From assembly GCF_900458895.1 (NCBI RefSeq), contig NZ_LR962863.1:1054001-1118000 (forward strand): DNA of 64,000 bases. Direction: 5' to 3'. The notes below the pieces were generated by a model. That model was not told the DNA's origin, searched no databases, and saw only the letters and a program-made list of their open reading frames with translations. Shown one piece after another: positions 33,383 through 44,705 of this stretch; position 1 is the stretch's first letter; each line of letters starts with the position of its first letter. Source of the DNA: Staphylococcus schleiferi (GTDB lineage Bacteria; Bacillota; Bacilli; Staphylococcales; Staphylococcaceae). A program made the position numbers and the translations under genes.

Positions 33383-34336
33383 ATGGGAAAAAACAGTAAT
33401 AAAGTCGTATTAGTTGGTAATGGCGCAGTTGGCGCGAGTTATGCATTTACAATGGTAAGTCAAGGCGTCGCTGATGAATTAGTCATTATCGACATTAATA
33501 AAGACAAAGTACTTGGTGATGTACTTGATTTAAATCACGGCGCGCCATATGCTGAATCACCTGTAAAAGTTAAAGCAGGTGAATATAGCGATTGTGGTGA
33601 CGCTGATCTTATTGTGATTTGCGCAGGTGCTCCACAAAAAGTCGGTGAAACACGATTAGACCTCGTAGAGAAAAATGCTAAAATTTATAAAGATATTATC
33701 ACTTCCATTATGGACAGTGGTTTCGATGGTATCTTCCTTATTGCTGCTAATCCTGTTGATATTTTATCTTATGTAACGCTTAGATATTCTGGTTTACCTA
33801 AGCATAAAGTCATCGGTTCAGGCACAATTTTAGATACTGCACGCTTTAAACATTTAATTAGTGAAGCATTTGACGTTGCACCAAGCAGTGTTCATGCGAA
33901 TATTATTGGTGAACACGGTGATTCTGAAGTTCCAGTATGGTCAAGTGCAACAATTGCAGGTGTTTCAATTTATGATGAATTGAAAAATGATCCTTCAAAA
34001 TCACATCTAATTGAAGATATTTACGTACAAACACGTGATGCTGCATACGATATTATCAAAGCAAAAGGTGCAACGTATTATGGTGTAGCTATGGGATTAA
34101 TGCACATTTCTAAAGCGATTTTGAAAAATCAAAATACAGTTTTAACAGTATCAAGTTACTTAGAAGGTGAGTATGGCCATAGTGGTGTATACACAGGTGT
34201 GCCAACAGTAATTAATGGTGAAGGCGCAACACACATCGTTGAAACACCTTTAAATGAAGAAGAAAAAGAAAAATTTGAAAAATCAGTGAATATCTTAAAA
34301 AATATGCAACAATCTATCGATCATCTTTTTGATTAA
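33383..34336 (+). CDS. ldh: L-lactate dehydrogenase
   Basis: 317-aa NAD-dependent enzyme reducing pyruvate to L-lactate. NAD site [12 protein letters not shown] (residues about 10-21), [14 protein letters not shown] with the substrate-loop Arg, AANPVDIL, and the active-site [13 protein letters not shown] (His about residue 178). AGGAG lies 11 nt before the ATG. The Rex-like operator upstream indicates redox control. Staphylococci have several ldh genes; the orthologue number is not assigned. Confidence 0.96.
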   Translation: MGKNSNKVVLVGNGAVGASYAFTMVSQGVADELVIIDINKDKVLGDVLDLNHGAPYAESPVKVKAGEYSDCGDADLIVICAGAPQKVGETRLDLVEKNAKIYKDIITSIMDSGFDGIFLIAANPVDILSYVTLRYSGLPKHKVIGSGTILDTARFKHLISEAFDVAPSSVHANIIGEHGDSEVPVWSSATIAGVSIYDELKNDPSKSHLIEDIYVQTRDAAYDIIKAKGATYYGVAMGLMHISKAILKNQNTVLTVSSYLEGEYGHSGVYTGVPTVINGEGATHIVETPLNEEEKEKFEKSVNILKNMQQSIDHLFD

Positions 34337-34651
34337 TTAAGATAAAAATTTAGACAAACGCGGACATAAGTTCTCAATTTCCAAAGAAAGTACTTCAAAA
34401 GTCATTTAGACGTTTTTTGAGGTGCTTTCTTATTTTATATATATCCGTCATGACTATGGTCACCGTGAATCTATTTATGCACAATTGAAAGCGTGTTGGA
34501 TTATGACATATTTAATTTACATTTATAATCATCTATGATATTTTCGGTTTGATAGAAATCATAGAAAAATAACTACAAACCTAGAATTGTCAGTGGTATT
34601 TTAAGATTTAAAATTAATTTATTACCAATAAATCAAACTTTTATACATTAT
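34337..34651 (+). other. ldh-rot intergenic region
   Basis: Contains an imperfect terminator AGAAAGTACTTCAAAA / TTTTTTGAGGTGCTTTCT (34384-34430) for ldh, then about 220 bp of AT-rich sequence in which I see no gene. Confidence 0.6.
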
Positions 34652-34676
34652 GATTAAATTATAATAATTTGGGTAA
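34652..34676 (+). promoter_or_regulatory. SigB-type promoter before rot
   Basis: GATTAA-N13-GGGTAA matches the staphylococcal SigB consensus GWTTWW-N13-15-GGGWAW exactly, 41 nt before the rot start. An overlapping TATAAT (34660-34665) may be a competing sigma-A -10. Confidence 0.5.
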
Positions 34677-34716
34677 AGATTCATGATAGGCAGTCTAATT
34701 GAATGGGGGCTTAATC

Positions 34717-35127
34717 ATGGCTAAAAAGAAAAACTATCAAGTAAGCGATATTGTGTTATTAGATAATCTTCAAAAAGAGGTTGAATATATTTTTGAAGCG
34801 ATTGAGGAGAAGTATCATTTATCAAAAGAAGAATTTTTGATTTTACTTACACTTTGGGATAAGGGGTCAATGACATTAAAAGACATCGATCATTATGTCA
34901 AAGTCAAAACGTACAAACGGACAAGAACTTTCAACAATCTTGTAGAGTTGAAATGGCTAGTAAAAGAAAGACCATCTGATGATGAAAGAACAGTCATTAT
35001 TCATTTTAATGAAGAAAAAGAACAAGATAAACAAGAATTGATTAACTTTGCGTGTAGTGAAATTGAAAACCTAGAACAAAACTTAAAAGATTTACTGAAT
35101 TCCATTATACACGGTTGCGATATATAA
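34717..35127 (+). CDS. rot: SarA-family transcriptional regulator Rot
   Basis: 136-aa winged-helix protein of the SarA/MarR family. The recognition region KTYKRTRTFNNLVELKWLVKERP and the wing DDERTVIIHFNEE are the Rot hallmark, including the DER motif. The N-terminal helix ends in EEFLILLTLWDKGSMTLKD. In S. aureus Rot represses secreted toxins and proteases and activates ssl genes and spa. Its mRNA is silenced by RNAIII at the RBS. GGGGGC lies 7 nt before the chosen ATG, a G-rich RBS suited to pairing with C-rich RNAIII loops (inference); a start at 34699 lacks an RBS. Confidence 0.88.
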   Translation: MAKKKNYQVSDIVLLDNLQKEVEYIFEAIEEKYHLSKEEFLILLTLWDKGSMTLKDIDHYVKVKTYKRTRTFNNLVELKWLVKERPSDDERTVIIHFNEEKEQDKQELINFACSEIENLEQNLKDLLNSIIHGCDI

Positions 35128-35129
35128 TA

Positions 35130-35173
35130 AAAACGGGATTTGAGGCCATAGAACGTCTCAAATCCCGTTTTTG
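35130..35173. terminator. bidirectional terminator rot/mnmM
   Basis: AAAACGGGATTTGAG / CTCAAATCCCGTTTT perfect 15-bp stem between two convergent genes. Confidence 0.9.
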
Positions 35174-35175
35174 TT

Positions 35176-36686
<1,511 letters not shown>

Positions 36687-36830
36687 GATTATCGTCCTTT
36701 CAAAATTCATAATTAAAACGGATTTTTTGATACTGTGTTAAAATTCTTATTAACTGTATTTCAAGATTTTAACATATTTTAGACTAATCGTGTTATAGTG
36801 TGATTTAGAGAGAAAAGGAGTGTGTCATCA

Positions 36831-38012
36831 ATGAAAATGCCAAAAGAAATATGGTGGCTTGTAATTGGTATGGCAATAAATATTACGGGAGCGAGTTTTT
36901 TATGGCCACTCAACACGATTTATATGAGTCAAGCTCTAGGTAAATCGTTAAGTACAGCCGGTGTTGTATTAATGGTGAATTCATTTGGTATGATAGCGGG
37001 TAACTTGTTAGGTGGAACTTTGTTTGATAAGTTGGGTGGCTATCGAACAATCATGCTGGGTACGATTATCAGTTTATGTGCAACCCTCCTATTGAATTTA
37101 TTTCACGGATGGCCATGGTATGCAGTTTGGCTCATTATGCTTGGATTTGGAGGCGGTATGATTATTCCGGCTATTTATGCAATGGCAGGTGCTGTTTGGC
37201 CACAAGGTGGGAGACAAACATTTAATGCCATTTATTTAGCCCAAAATATCGGTGTTGCTTTAGGGGCAGCTTTAGGCGGTGTCGTAGCAGAACTTAGCTT
37301 TAATTATATATTTATGGCAAACCTTGCGATGTATGTTGTATTTTTCTTCATCGCTCTATTTAATTTCAACATGGATTACCATGCGACAGTTAAGCAACAC
37401 GAAACGATTGAAGAAATTGCACATCTTCAGAATAAAAAGCATTTTAACGCACTTCTTTTATTGTGTGTCATGTTTGCTTGTTGTTGGATTACGTATGTTC
37501 AATGGCAAACAACGATTGCTTCATTTACACAAAGTATTGGCATTTCTATGAGTCAATATAGTTTATTATGGACCATTAACGGTGTTTTGATACTCATTGG
37601 TCAACCTTTAATTACACCCATCGTTCAATTTTTCAAAGGGCAGTTAAAAAAACAATTATATTTTGGTTTGTTCGTCTTTATATTATCCTTTTTAGTGACG
37701 AGTTTTGCCAAATCATTTTCAATTTATGTCGTAGGTATCGTCATTATGACGTTTGCGGAAATGTTTGTATGGCCTGCTGTCCCAACGATAGCAAATGCAT
37801 TAGCACCAAAGGGTCGCCAAGGTGTCTATCAAGGTATCGTCAATTCAGCTTCGACTGTCGGTAAAGCTTTCGGTCCGCTAATCGGTGGGATATTAGTAGA
37901 CCTCTATAATATGCAAGTGATGTTTTTATCTATGATAGGATTGTTAGTTATCGCAATGATTTTCTTGTCTATCTATGATAGAAAAGTGGATCCAAAGATT
38001 TTATATCATTAG
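36831..38012 (+). CDS. MFS transporter, YttB-like
   Basis: 393-aa major facilitator with twelve hydrophobic spans. The motif-A equivalent GGTLFDKLGGYRT lies between spans 2 and 3 (about residue 64). A central charged loop follows span 6, and the second half ends in PLIGGILVDLYNM. GGAG lies 10 nt before the ATG; a GTG at 36822 is too near the RBS. Gene order ytqA-ytqB-yttB-leuS matches B. subtilis. Substrate unknown; drug or metabolite export is typical. Confidence 0.87.
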   Translation: MKMPKEIWWLVIGMAINITGASFLWPLNTIYMSQALGKSLSTAGVVLMVNSFGMIAGNLLGGTLFDKLGGYRTIMLGTIISLCATLLLNLFHGWPWYAVWLIMLGFGGGMIIPAIYAMAGAVWPQGGRQTFNAIYLAQNIGVALGAALGGVVAELSFNYIFMANLAMYVVFFFIALFNFNMDYHATVKQHETIEEIAHLQNKKHFNALLLLCVMFACCWITYVQWQTTIASFTQSIGISMSQYSLLWTINGVLILIGQPLITPIVQFFKGQLKKQLYFGLFVFILSFLVTSFAKSFSIYVVGIVIMTFAEMFVWPAVPTIANALAPKGRQGVYQGIVNSASTVGKAFGPLIGGILVDLYNMQVMFLSMIGLLVIAMIFLSIYDRKVDPKILYH

Positions 38013-38037
38013 CGATGCTAAAATGAGGCTTGCATAT

Positions 38038-38078
38038 TTGTGTTAAATTTTTTAATATAGATAATGATTAAAGTCATC
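38038..38078 (+). promoter_or_regulatory. probable leuS promoter with Fur/PerR-like box
   Basis: TTGTGT (38038-38043), 16-bp spacer, GATAAT (38060-38065). GATAATGATTAAAGTCATC (38060-38078) agrees with the 19-bp Fur box at 15 positions and overlaps the -10. The functional link to iron or peroxide control is weak. Confidence 0.3.
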
Positions 38079-38169
38079 GGAAGCATAGTTTTAAACGGTT
38101 TCGTCTCAATGTTTATTTATAAGTGAAATGTTGAGTGGAATTGTGCTATTTTCAAGTGATTAAAATGGA

Positions 38170-38368
38170 GTAGTAACTTAACTGTATTTCTTAAGAGAGC
38201 TAGTGGTGGTGCGAACTAGTGAAAACATTAAGTGAACTTGCCAATGTAATTAAATAATAATTAACATCTCTAACTATTTTTAATGAAGTGCACGTTTAGC
38301 GTGAATAAGGGTGGTACCGCGGCATGAGTCGTCCCTTACCATTGAAGAATAGTTCGAGATGTTTTTTT
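38170..38368 (+). ncRNA. T-box leader of leuS
   Basis: Stem I begins with the AGAGAGCTAGTGGTGGTGCGAACTAG region (in two parts; GA motif 38193-38198), and a specifier CTT (Leu, 38237-38239) sits in GAA-CTT-GCC. The T-box AGGGTGGTACCGCG is at 38307-38320. The terminator pairs AACATCTCTAACTAT (38263-38277) with ATAGTTCGAGATGTT, then a T run (to 38368). Uncharged tRNA-Leu should stabilise the antiterminator and allow leuS expression. Confidence 0.95.
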
Positions 38369-38388
38369 ATGAATAGGAGGATTTAGTA

Positions 38389-40800
38389 GTGAATTACAAT
38401 CATCGAGAAATTGAAAAAAAGTGGCAAACGTATTGGTTACAAAACAAAACTTTTAAAACAGAAGATCATTTAGGTCAAAAGAAATTTTATGCATTAGATA
38501 TGTTCCCATATCCTTCAGGAGCGGGTTTACATGTTGGGCATCCAGAAGGCTACACTGCAACTGACATTTTGTCACGTTATAAAAGAATGCAAGGTTACAA
38601 TGTGCTTCATCCGATGGGGTGGGATGCGTTTGGTTTACCTGCAGAGCAATATGCATTAGATACGGGTAATGATCCAGCAGAATTTACGCGTACAAACATC
38701 CAAACTTTTAAAAGACAAATTCAAGAGCTTGGTTTTAGTTACGATTGGGATCGTGAATTAAGTACAACAGATCCAGACTATTATAAATGGACGCAATGGA
38801 TTTTTATTCAATTGTATAAAAAAGGTTTAGCTTATATCGATGAAATTCCAGTAAACTGGTGTGAAGCATTAGGTACGGTTCTATCAAATGAAGAAGTTGT
38901 AGATGGTGTATCTGAACGTGGAGGACATCCCGTTGTACGCCGCCCTATGAAACAATGGGTGCTCCGTATTACAGAGTATGCGGATCGTTTGTTAGAAGAT
39001 TTAGATGATTTGGATTGGCCAGAGTCACTTAAAGACATGCAACGAAATTGGATTGGTCGTTCAGAGGGTGCCAAAGTTATTTATAAAGAAGCGAAATCGG
39101 AAAAAGCGATTGAAGTGTTTACGACGCGACCTGATACAATCTATGGTGCCACTTTCCTAGTATTAAGTCCAGAGCATGCTTTAGTCAATGAAATAACAAC
39201 GACTGAACAATCGCAAGTAGTCAAACAATATCAAGACGAAGCAGCTAAAAAATCTGATTTAGAGCGTACGGATTTAGCGAAAGAAAAAACGGGTGTCTTT
39301 ACAGGTGCTTATGCGATTCATCCGATGACAGGCGAACAAATTCCAATTTGGATTGCAGATTATGTGCTCGCTTCTTATGGTACTGGCGCGGTAATGGCTG
39401 TTCCTGGACACGATGAGCGTGACTATGAATTCGCTGAGACTTTTAATTTACCAGTTAAAACAGTTATCGATAATGACGCTGACACACCTTACTATACGGG
39501 TAATGGTCCGCATATTCATTCTGAAGCGCTAAATGGTCTTGAAAATGAAGATGCGATTGCGAAAGCGATTCAACTCCTTGAAGAAAAAGGTGTCGGTGAA
39601 AAGAAAGTTAATTATAAACTTCGAGATTGGTTGTTTAGTCGTCAACGTTATTGGGGTGAACCGATTCCGATTATTCATTGGGAAGATGGTTCAATGTCAA
39701 CTATACCTGAAAATGAATTACCATTATTGCTTCCTAAAACGGATCAAATCAAACCTTCTGGTACAGGTGAATCTCCATTAGCAAATATAGACGATTTCGT
39801 GAATGTTACAGATCCTGAAACAGGCATGAAAGGGCGTCGAGAAACCAATACAATGCCACAATGGGCTGGAAGTTGTTGGTATTATTTACGCTATATTGAT
39901 CCTAAAAATGATCAAATGTTAGCAGACCCTGAAAAATTGAAACATTGGTTACCTGTTGATTTATATATTGGCGGCGTCGAACATGCGGTATTACACTTAC
40001 TCTACGCGCGTTTTTGGCATAAAGTGCTTTATGATTTAGGTGTGGTTCCAACTAAAGAGCCATTCCAAAAATTATTTAATCAAGGTATGATTTTAGGTGA
40101 AGGTCATGAGAAAATGAGTAAATCGAAAGGAAACGTCGTAAATCCTGATGATATTATTGTTTCTCATGGGGCAGATACTTTACGACTTTATGAAATGTTC
40201 ATGGGACCTTTAGAAGCTTCAATCTCTTGGAGTGAAAAAGGTTTAGATGGCTCACGTCGCTTTTTAGATCGCGTTTGGCGTTTATTCGTAAATGAAGATG
40301 GTACATTAACAGATAAAGTTGTTGAAGATGAGACGCCGGCATTACAAAATGTTTATCATCAAACAGTTAAAAAAGTAACGGAAGACTTTGAATCTCTTAA
40401 CTTTAATACAGCAATCAGTCAATTAATGGTATTTATCAATGATTGTTATAAAGCAGAGACGATTTCTCGTGCTTATGTAGAAGGTTTTGTTAAAATGCTA
40501 GCACCGATTGCACCACATTTAGGGGAAGAATTGTGGTCAATTTTAGGACATGAGACAACGATTACTTACCAACCATGGCCTAGTTATGATGAATCCCTTC
40601 TTGAAGCTGCAGTTGTTGAGATTGTACTACAAGTCAACGGCAAAGTCCGTGCGAAAGTTGAAATTCCTAAAGATCTGTCAAAAGAAGAAATGGAACAAAT
40701 GGCATTAGCTAATGACAGTGTAAAAACAGTAATTGAGGGTAAAGAGATTAAGAAAGTGATTGCGGTTCCGCAAAAACTTGTTAATATTGTTGCGAAATAA
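38389..40800 (+). CDS. leuS: leucyl-tRNA synthetase
   Basis: 803-aa class I synthetase charging tRNA-Leu. [16 protein letters not shown] is the HIGH region (about residues 40-55). The editing domain includes [12 protein letters not shown] and [29 protein letters not shown] is the KMSKS loop (about residue 577), and a C-terminal anticodon and leucine-specific domain follow. GTG start with AGGAGG 9 nt upstream. Regulated by the T-box leader. Confidence 0.98.
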   Translation: MNYNHREIEKKWQTYWLQNKTFKTEDHLGQKKFYALDMFPYPSGAGLHVGHPEGYTATDILSRYKRMQGYNVLHPMGWDAFGLPAEQYALDTGNDPAEFTRTNIQTFKRQIQELGFSYDWDRELSTTDPDYYKWTQWIFIQLYKKGLAYIDEIPVNWCEALGTVLSNEEVVDGVSERGGHPVVRRPMKQWVLRITEYADRLLEDLDDLDWPESLKDMQRNWIGRSEGAKVIYKEAKSEKAIEVFTTRPDTIYGATFLVLSPEHALVNEITTTEQSQVVKQYQDEAAKKSDLERTDLAKEKTGVFTGAYAIHPMTGEQIPIWIADYVLASYGTGAVMAVPGHDERDYEFAETFNLPVKTVIDNDADTPYYTGNGPHIHSEALNGLENEDAIAKAIQLLEEKGVGEKKVNYKLRDWLFSRQRYWGEPIPIIHWEDGSMSTIPENELPLLLPKTDQIKPSGTGESPLANIDDFVNVTDPETGMKGRRETNTMPQWAGSCWYYLRYIDPKNDQMLADPEKLKHWLPVDLYIGGVEHAVLHLLYARFWHKVLYDLGVVPTKEPFQKLFNQGMILGEGHEKMSKSKGNVVNPDDIIVSHGADTLRLYEMFMGPLEASISWSEKGLDGSRRFLDRVWRLFVNEDGTLTDKVVEDETPALQNVYHQTVKKVTEDFESLNFNTAISQLMVFINDCYKAETISRAYVEGFVKMLAPIAPHLGEELWSILGHETTITYQPWPSYDESLLEAAVVEIVLQVNGKVRAKVEIPKDLSKEEMEQMALANDSVKTVIEGKEIKKVIAVPQKLVNIVAK

Positions 40801-40818
40801 TTGAAAGGATGAGAAAGC

Positions 40819-41130
40819 GTGAAAGAGATCAGTGTCGATCAATTAAAAGAAATGATTATGAGCTCAGAACCTGTTCATGTCATCGATGTTCGTGAAGATG
40901 AAGAGGTTGCGATGGGAATGATTCCTGAAGCGGAGCATATTCCAATGAATAAGATTCCTGAAAAGCTCGAAGATTTTAATAAAAATACAACATATTATGT
41001 CGTTTGCGCTGGGGGCGTTCGAAGTGCAAAGGTTGTAGATTATTTAAATCAACATGATATTGATGCGGTCAATATCGAAGGTGGTATGCACGCATGGGGC
41101 GATGGGGGCTTAGAATATAAACGCATCTAA
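40819..41130 (+). CDS. rhodanese-domain sulfurtransferase
   Basis: 103-aa single rhodanese domain. IDVREDEEVAMGMIPEAEHIPM is the N-terminal motif; the active-site loop CAGGVRS has the catalytic Cys (about residue 71). Single-domain rhodaneses carry persulfide sulfur for tRNA thiolation or cofactor synthesis; the role here is not determined. GTG start with AAAGGATG upstream; 18 nt after leuS and probably co-transcribed. Confidence 0.85.
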   Translation: MKEISVDQLKEMIMSSEPVHVIDVREDEEVAMGMIPEAEHIPMNKIPEKLEDFNKNTTYYVVCAGGVRSAKVVDYLNQHDIDAVNIEGGMHAWGDGGLEYKRI

Positions 41131-41145
41131 TGATGTGTCGCTTCA

Positions 41146-41199
41146 AGGTGGACAGGGATAACGAAGGATTTTCCAGTGTTATCCTGTTTCCTACCTTAT
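41146..41199 (+). terminator. terminator after the rhodanese gene
   Basis: CAGGGATAAC / GTTATCCTG core stem, extended by AAGGT / ACCTT pairing. Weak T tail. Confidence 0.65.
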
Positions 41200-41230
41200 A
41201 TAATTTAATATGATTATTAAAGAAGAGTTA

Positions 41231-41667
41231 AAAGACGAGTCTGGGACATAAATACCAAAATAAATAGCTCGAAGATGATTTTGATAAAAATCATCTTCGA
41301 GCTTCCTTTTTATTATCATGCTTCGTATTATATAGGCTCGCTTTCCGAGGGGACAGCCTCAGCCTGTAGTCTTCGGCTCGTCCTGTTCCCTCAGGAGTCT
41401 CGCTATAAATACTTCGCTTATATATATGTAATCATTCACCATTATACTTAAAAAAATAAGGCACTTTCGTATAATTTAATTCATCACAACAAAAACTAAA
41501 CTAACGAGGTGCCTTATGTATAAAGATTATAACATGTCTCAATTAACTCTACCAATAGAAATATCTATTTTAATTCCTGATAAGGAAAAAATCCGAGATT
41601 TTTCGTTTTTTACGAAAACCTCGGATTTCATCGATTATTGAGACATTTTTGTTTCAGCCTCGTCTTT
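41231..41667 (+). mobile_element. decayed IS1182-type element with 23-bp imperfect terminal inverted repeats
   Basis: Left end AAAGACGAGTCTGGGACATA and right end TGTTTCAGCCTCGTCTTT pair as imperfect inverted repeats (16 of the inner 20 positions, plus the outer AAAGACGAG / CTCGTCTTT). Inside are a long hairpin AGCTCGAAGATGATTTT / AAAATCATCTTCGAGCT (41266-41302) and a GC-rich structured block (41338-41404) with GAGGGGACAG / CTGTTCCCTC arms. A promoter-like region and the first about 25 codons of an IS1182-family transposase follow, then an internal terminator. At about 437 bp it is an internally deleted, non-autonomous derivative. Confidence 0.65.
41516..41641 (+). pseudogene. IS1182-family transposase, N-terminal remnant
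   Basis: Starts MYKDYNMSQLTLPIEISILIPD, the typical N-terminus of staphylococcal IS1182 transposases. After about 25 residues it runs into a terminator hairpin (AATCCGAG / CTCGGATT, 41590-41628) and stops. All catalytic parts are missing. ACGAGGTG lies upstream as an RBS. Confidence 0.65.
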
Positions 41668-41697
41668 ATTTTGGAATATTAAACAATGTAACAGTGA

Positions 41698-42954
41698 TTA
41701 TTCTACAAATCCTGCAAAGTAGCCTGCAACATAACCTGTTACCAATGCACTTGTTATATTATATCCCCCGGTGTAACCATGAATATCTAAAACTTCACCG
41801 CACAAAAATAAACCAGGTGCCAACTTTGATTCCATTGTGCTCGGTACAATTTCTTTAATATCAACACCGCCACCTGTGACAAATGCCTTTTCAAGGGGGA
41901 GGGTTCCATGTACATCGAAAGTAAAGGCTTTTAACAAATGCGTGAGTTCAGCCAATTTTTGTTGGCTTAAATGATGATAAGTCGTTTGAGGGTCAATGTT
42001 CGCTTCATCTATTATAAAAGATAAGTATCGTTCTTCGATAAGTCCCTTGAGTGCATTTTTAATATGTTTATCAGGTTGAGATTTTAATTTTTGTTCAATT
42101 TGTTGTTTTAATGCATCTTCTTTAACATCAGGAAAAGCATCAATTTGCATTTTAATATGTGTTTGGTGTTGTGCTTTTTGTTCATAATAGACGAATTGAC
42201 TACATCTTAAAGCAGCAGGACCACTAATACCAAAATGAGTAAAGATCATATCCATTTGGTGAGTGATTCTTTTTTTACCATTTTTTCTTAATACTGAAAG
42301 CCCAACATTACTCAAGCTAAGCCCTTTTAATTGTTGCTTTTTAATAAAAGGGGCATTTGATTTAATAGGGACTTCAGTTGGGAAAAGTGGTGTAATATGA
42401 TGACCCAATGCCGTAGCGAAACGGTAACCATCTCCAGTAGAACCTGTTTGTGGGACACTTGTGCCACCTGTTGCAATAATAATGGATTTAGCTTGATATG
42501 TTGTGCCATCTTGCAACTTGACTATAAAATAGCCTTCGTCTTGCTTTTCAACGGATGTCACCACATGTTGTTCTTTAATAGTGACATGATGATCATGAAG
42601 TGTTTTGATGAGTGCATCTAAAACATCTTGTGATTGATTCGATACCGGAAACATGCGTCCATGATCTTCTTCTTTTAAAGGCACACCCCGTGTTTCAAAA
42701 AAATCTATAATGGATTGATTATCGAAAATAGAAAAGGGACTATATAAAAATTTACCGTTTCCTGGTATGTTTTTAATGATCTCAGCATAGGGGAGACGAT
42801 TCGTTACATTACAACGCCCTCCACCAGAGATTTTTAATTTGCGACCTAAACCTTTCTTTTTTTCTAGTAATAGGACGGACTTACCATGTTGGCTCGCTGA
42901 TATTGCAGCCATAAGCCCACTGGGTCCACCGCCGATGACGATTGATTGATACAT
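41698..42954 (-). CDS. HI0933-family flavoprotein (YtfP-like)
   Basis: 418-aa BaiN/RdsA-type NAD(P)/FAD-dependent oxidoreductase. FAD-binding GGGPSGLMAAISASQ (residues 8-22), GRKLKISGGGRCNVTN (family signature, about residue 38), IIATGGTSVPQTGSTGDGY (about residue 158) and the C-terminal FVTGGGVDIKEI, GYNITSALVTGYVAG. Substrate unknown; some homologues reduce bile-acid intermediates. Divergent from murJ. Confidence 0.88.
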   Translation of the reverse strand: MYQSIVIGGGPSGLMAAISASQHGKSVLLLEKKKGLGRKLKISGGGRCNVTNRLPYAEIIKNIPGNGKFLYSPFSIFDNQSIIDFFETRGVPLKEEDHGRMFPVSNQSQDVLDALIKTLHDHHVTIKEQHVVTSVEKQDEGYFIVKLQDGTTYQAKSIIIATGGTSVPQTGSTGDGYRFATALGHHITPLFPTEVPIKSNAPFIKKQQLKGLSLSNVGLSVLRKNGKKRITHQMDMIFTHFGISGPAALRCSQFVYYEQKAQHQTHIKMQIDAFPDVKEDALKQQIEQKLKSQPDKHIKNALKGLIEERYLSFIIDEANIDPQTTYHHLSQQKLAELTHLLKAFTFDVHGTLPLEKAFVTGGGVDIKEIVPSTMESKLAPGLFLCGEVLDIHGYTGGYNITSALVTGYVAGYFAGFVE

Positions 42955-43070
42955 ATTGTAAAAACCCCTTAAAGTTGATATTTTGATTTTAACATATCTT
43001 TATTCGGTGTATAATAACCATATTGTGTTATAATTTGAGTTTGAAAAATTGAAGAGTAGGTAGGTTGGCT

Positions 43071-44705
43071 ATGAGTGAAAATAAGGAATTGGTAAGAGGA
43101 ACTTTTTTACTCACATTAAGTATCCTCATTACTAAAGTTTTAGGTATCATTTATATTATTCCGTTTTATCGAATTATCGGTGGCGCCGATAATTTAGCGC
43201 CTTTTAACTATGCGTATGGGCCATACAATATCGCGATAGCGGTAGCGACAGCAGGTGTTCCGCTTGCAGCATCAAAATATGTGGCAAAGTATAACGCATT
43301 AGGCGCATATCGTGTCAGTCAAAAGTTATACAAATCGAGTTTTGTGGTGATGAGTATCACCGGTATTTTAGGCTTTTTAGCACTGTATTTGTTATCTCCA
43401 ACAATTGCGTCAATAACAATTGCAAACAATACCGATCAAAAAGCAGGTTGGACAGTTGATCAAATAACATCTATTATTAGAACAATTAGTTTTGTGGTGA
43501 TTTTTATACCTGTACTTGCAACTTGGCGAGGTGTTTTCCAAGGTTATAAATCTATGGGGCCAACTGCGCTTTCAGAAGTGACAGAACAAATTGCGCGTAT
43601 TATTTTTATCCTTTTAGGAAGTTATCTTGTATTGAACGTTTTTGATGGTTCAGTCTTATTAGCTAATGGTATTGCAACTTTTGGTGCGGCAATTGGGGCA
43701 ATTGCAGGTATCTTGACACTATGGTGGTACTGGATTAAACGTCGTAAAGGGATACATGAAATGGTTGAATCCGATACGACAGGAATCGATGTTTCGTATA
43801 AACATATGTACAAAGAAATTATATCTTACAGTATTCCTTTCGTTATTGTGAGTTTGAATTTTCCATTATTTATGATTGTTGACCAATTAACTCACAATCA
43901 TGCTTTAGCGATTGCTGGGGTTGAAACACGTTTACAAGATATGTTCTTTACCATGTTAAACATGACGACAAACAAAATTGTCATGATACCTACGTCTTTA
44001 GCGGCAGGTTTTGCGATTAGTTTGATCCCTTTTATTACAAAAACGTATGAAAAAGGTGATTTTAGAGAGATGCATCACCAAATTCAAACGGCTTTAGGTG
44101 TCTTAATGTATATTACTGTACCTGCAAGTTTAGGGATTATGTCTCTAGCTGTGCCACTATATACTGTTTTTTATGAATATAGTATTGATGGCAGTCGATT
44201 ATTGTTTTATTATGCACCTGTTGCAATTTTAATTTCTTTATTAAGTGTCACTGCTTCAATGCTTCAAGGTATTGATAAGCAGAAACTCACTGTTTTTATC
44301 ATTTTAGGTTCTGTCGTATTGAAATTTTTATTAAACATGCCGCTTATTATTATGTTTGAAACAGCTGGTGCGATTTTAAGTACTGCAATTGCATTACTCT
44401 TTGCGATTTTATGTAATTTTGTTGTATTAAAAAAATATGCGCGTTTTAAATTTTATGACACGCTTTTAGATACATGTAAAATTTTATTCTATGGCTTTTT
44501 AATGATGATTATCGTAGAAGCTATCTATTACGTATTGCAACTCTTTATTTCTCCAGCGAGTCATGTAGGTGCATTCATCATAACTGTGATTTGTGCAGTT
44601 ATTGGTGCATTAATCTACGGTGGTATTACAATCAAAACGAGACTTGCAGATAAGTTTTTAGGTAATATTCCAAATAAAATTCGTCAAAAAGTTGGTTTCT
44701 TATAA
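43071..44705 (+). CDS. murJ: MurJ-type lipid II flippase (YtgP/SAV1754 family)
   Basis: 544-aa MOP-superfamily membrane protein with about 14 hydrophobic spans. It starts LVRGTFLLTLSILITKVLGIIYIIPFY and ends with a basic tail. Staphylococcal homologues translocate lipid II across the membrane for peptidoglycan synthesis. The ATG at 43071 is 6 nt after TAGGTAGG; a TTG two codons earlier overlaps the RBS. The stop shares one base with the start of the next gene (TAATG). Confidence 0.88.
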   Translation: MSENKELVRGTFLLTLSILITKVLGIIYIIPFYRIIGGADNLAPFNYAYGPYNIAIAVATAGVPLAASKYVAKYNALGAYRVSQKLYKSSFVVMSITGILGFLALYLLSPTIASITIANNTDQKAGWTVDQITSIIRTISFVVIFIPVLATWRGVFQGYKSMGPTALSEVTEQIARIIFILLGSYLVLNVFDGSVLLANGIATFGAAIGAIAGILTLWWYWIKRRKGIHEMVESDTTGIDVSYKHMYKEIISYSIPFVIVSLNFPLFMIVDQLTHNHALAIAGVETRLQDMFFTMLNMTTNKIVMIPTSLAAGFAISLIPFITKTYEKGDFREMHHQIQTALGVLMYITVPASLGIMSLAVPLYTVFYEYSIDGSRLLFYYAPVAILISLLSVTASMLQGIDKQKLTVFIILGSVVLKFLLNMPLIIMFETAGAILSTAIALLFAILCNFVVLKKYARFKFYDTLLDTCKILFYGFLMMIIVEAIYYVLQLFISPASHVGAFIITVICAVIGALIYGGITIKTRLADKFLGNIPNKIRQKVGFL

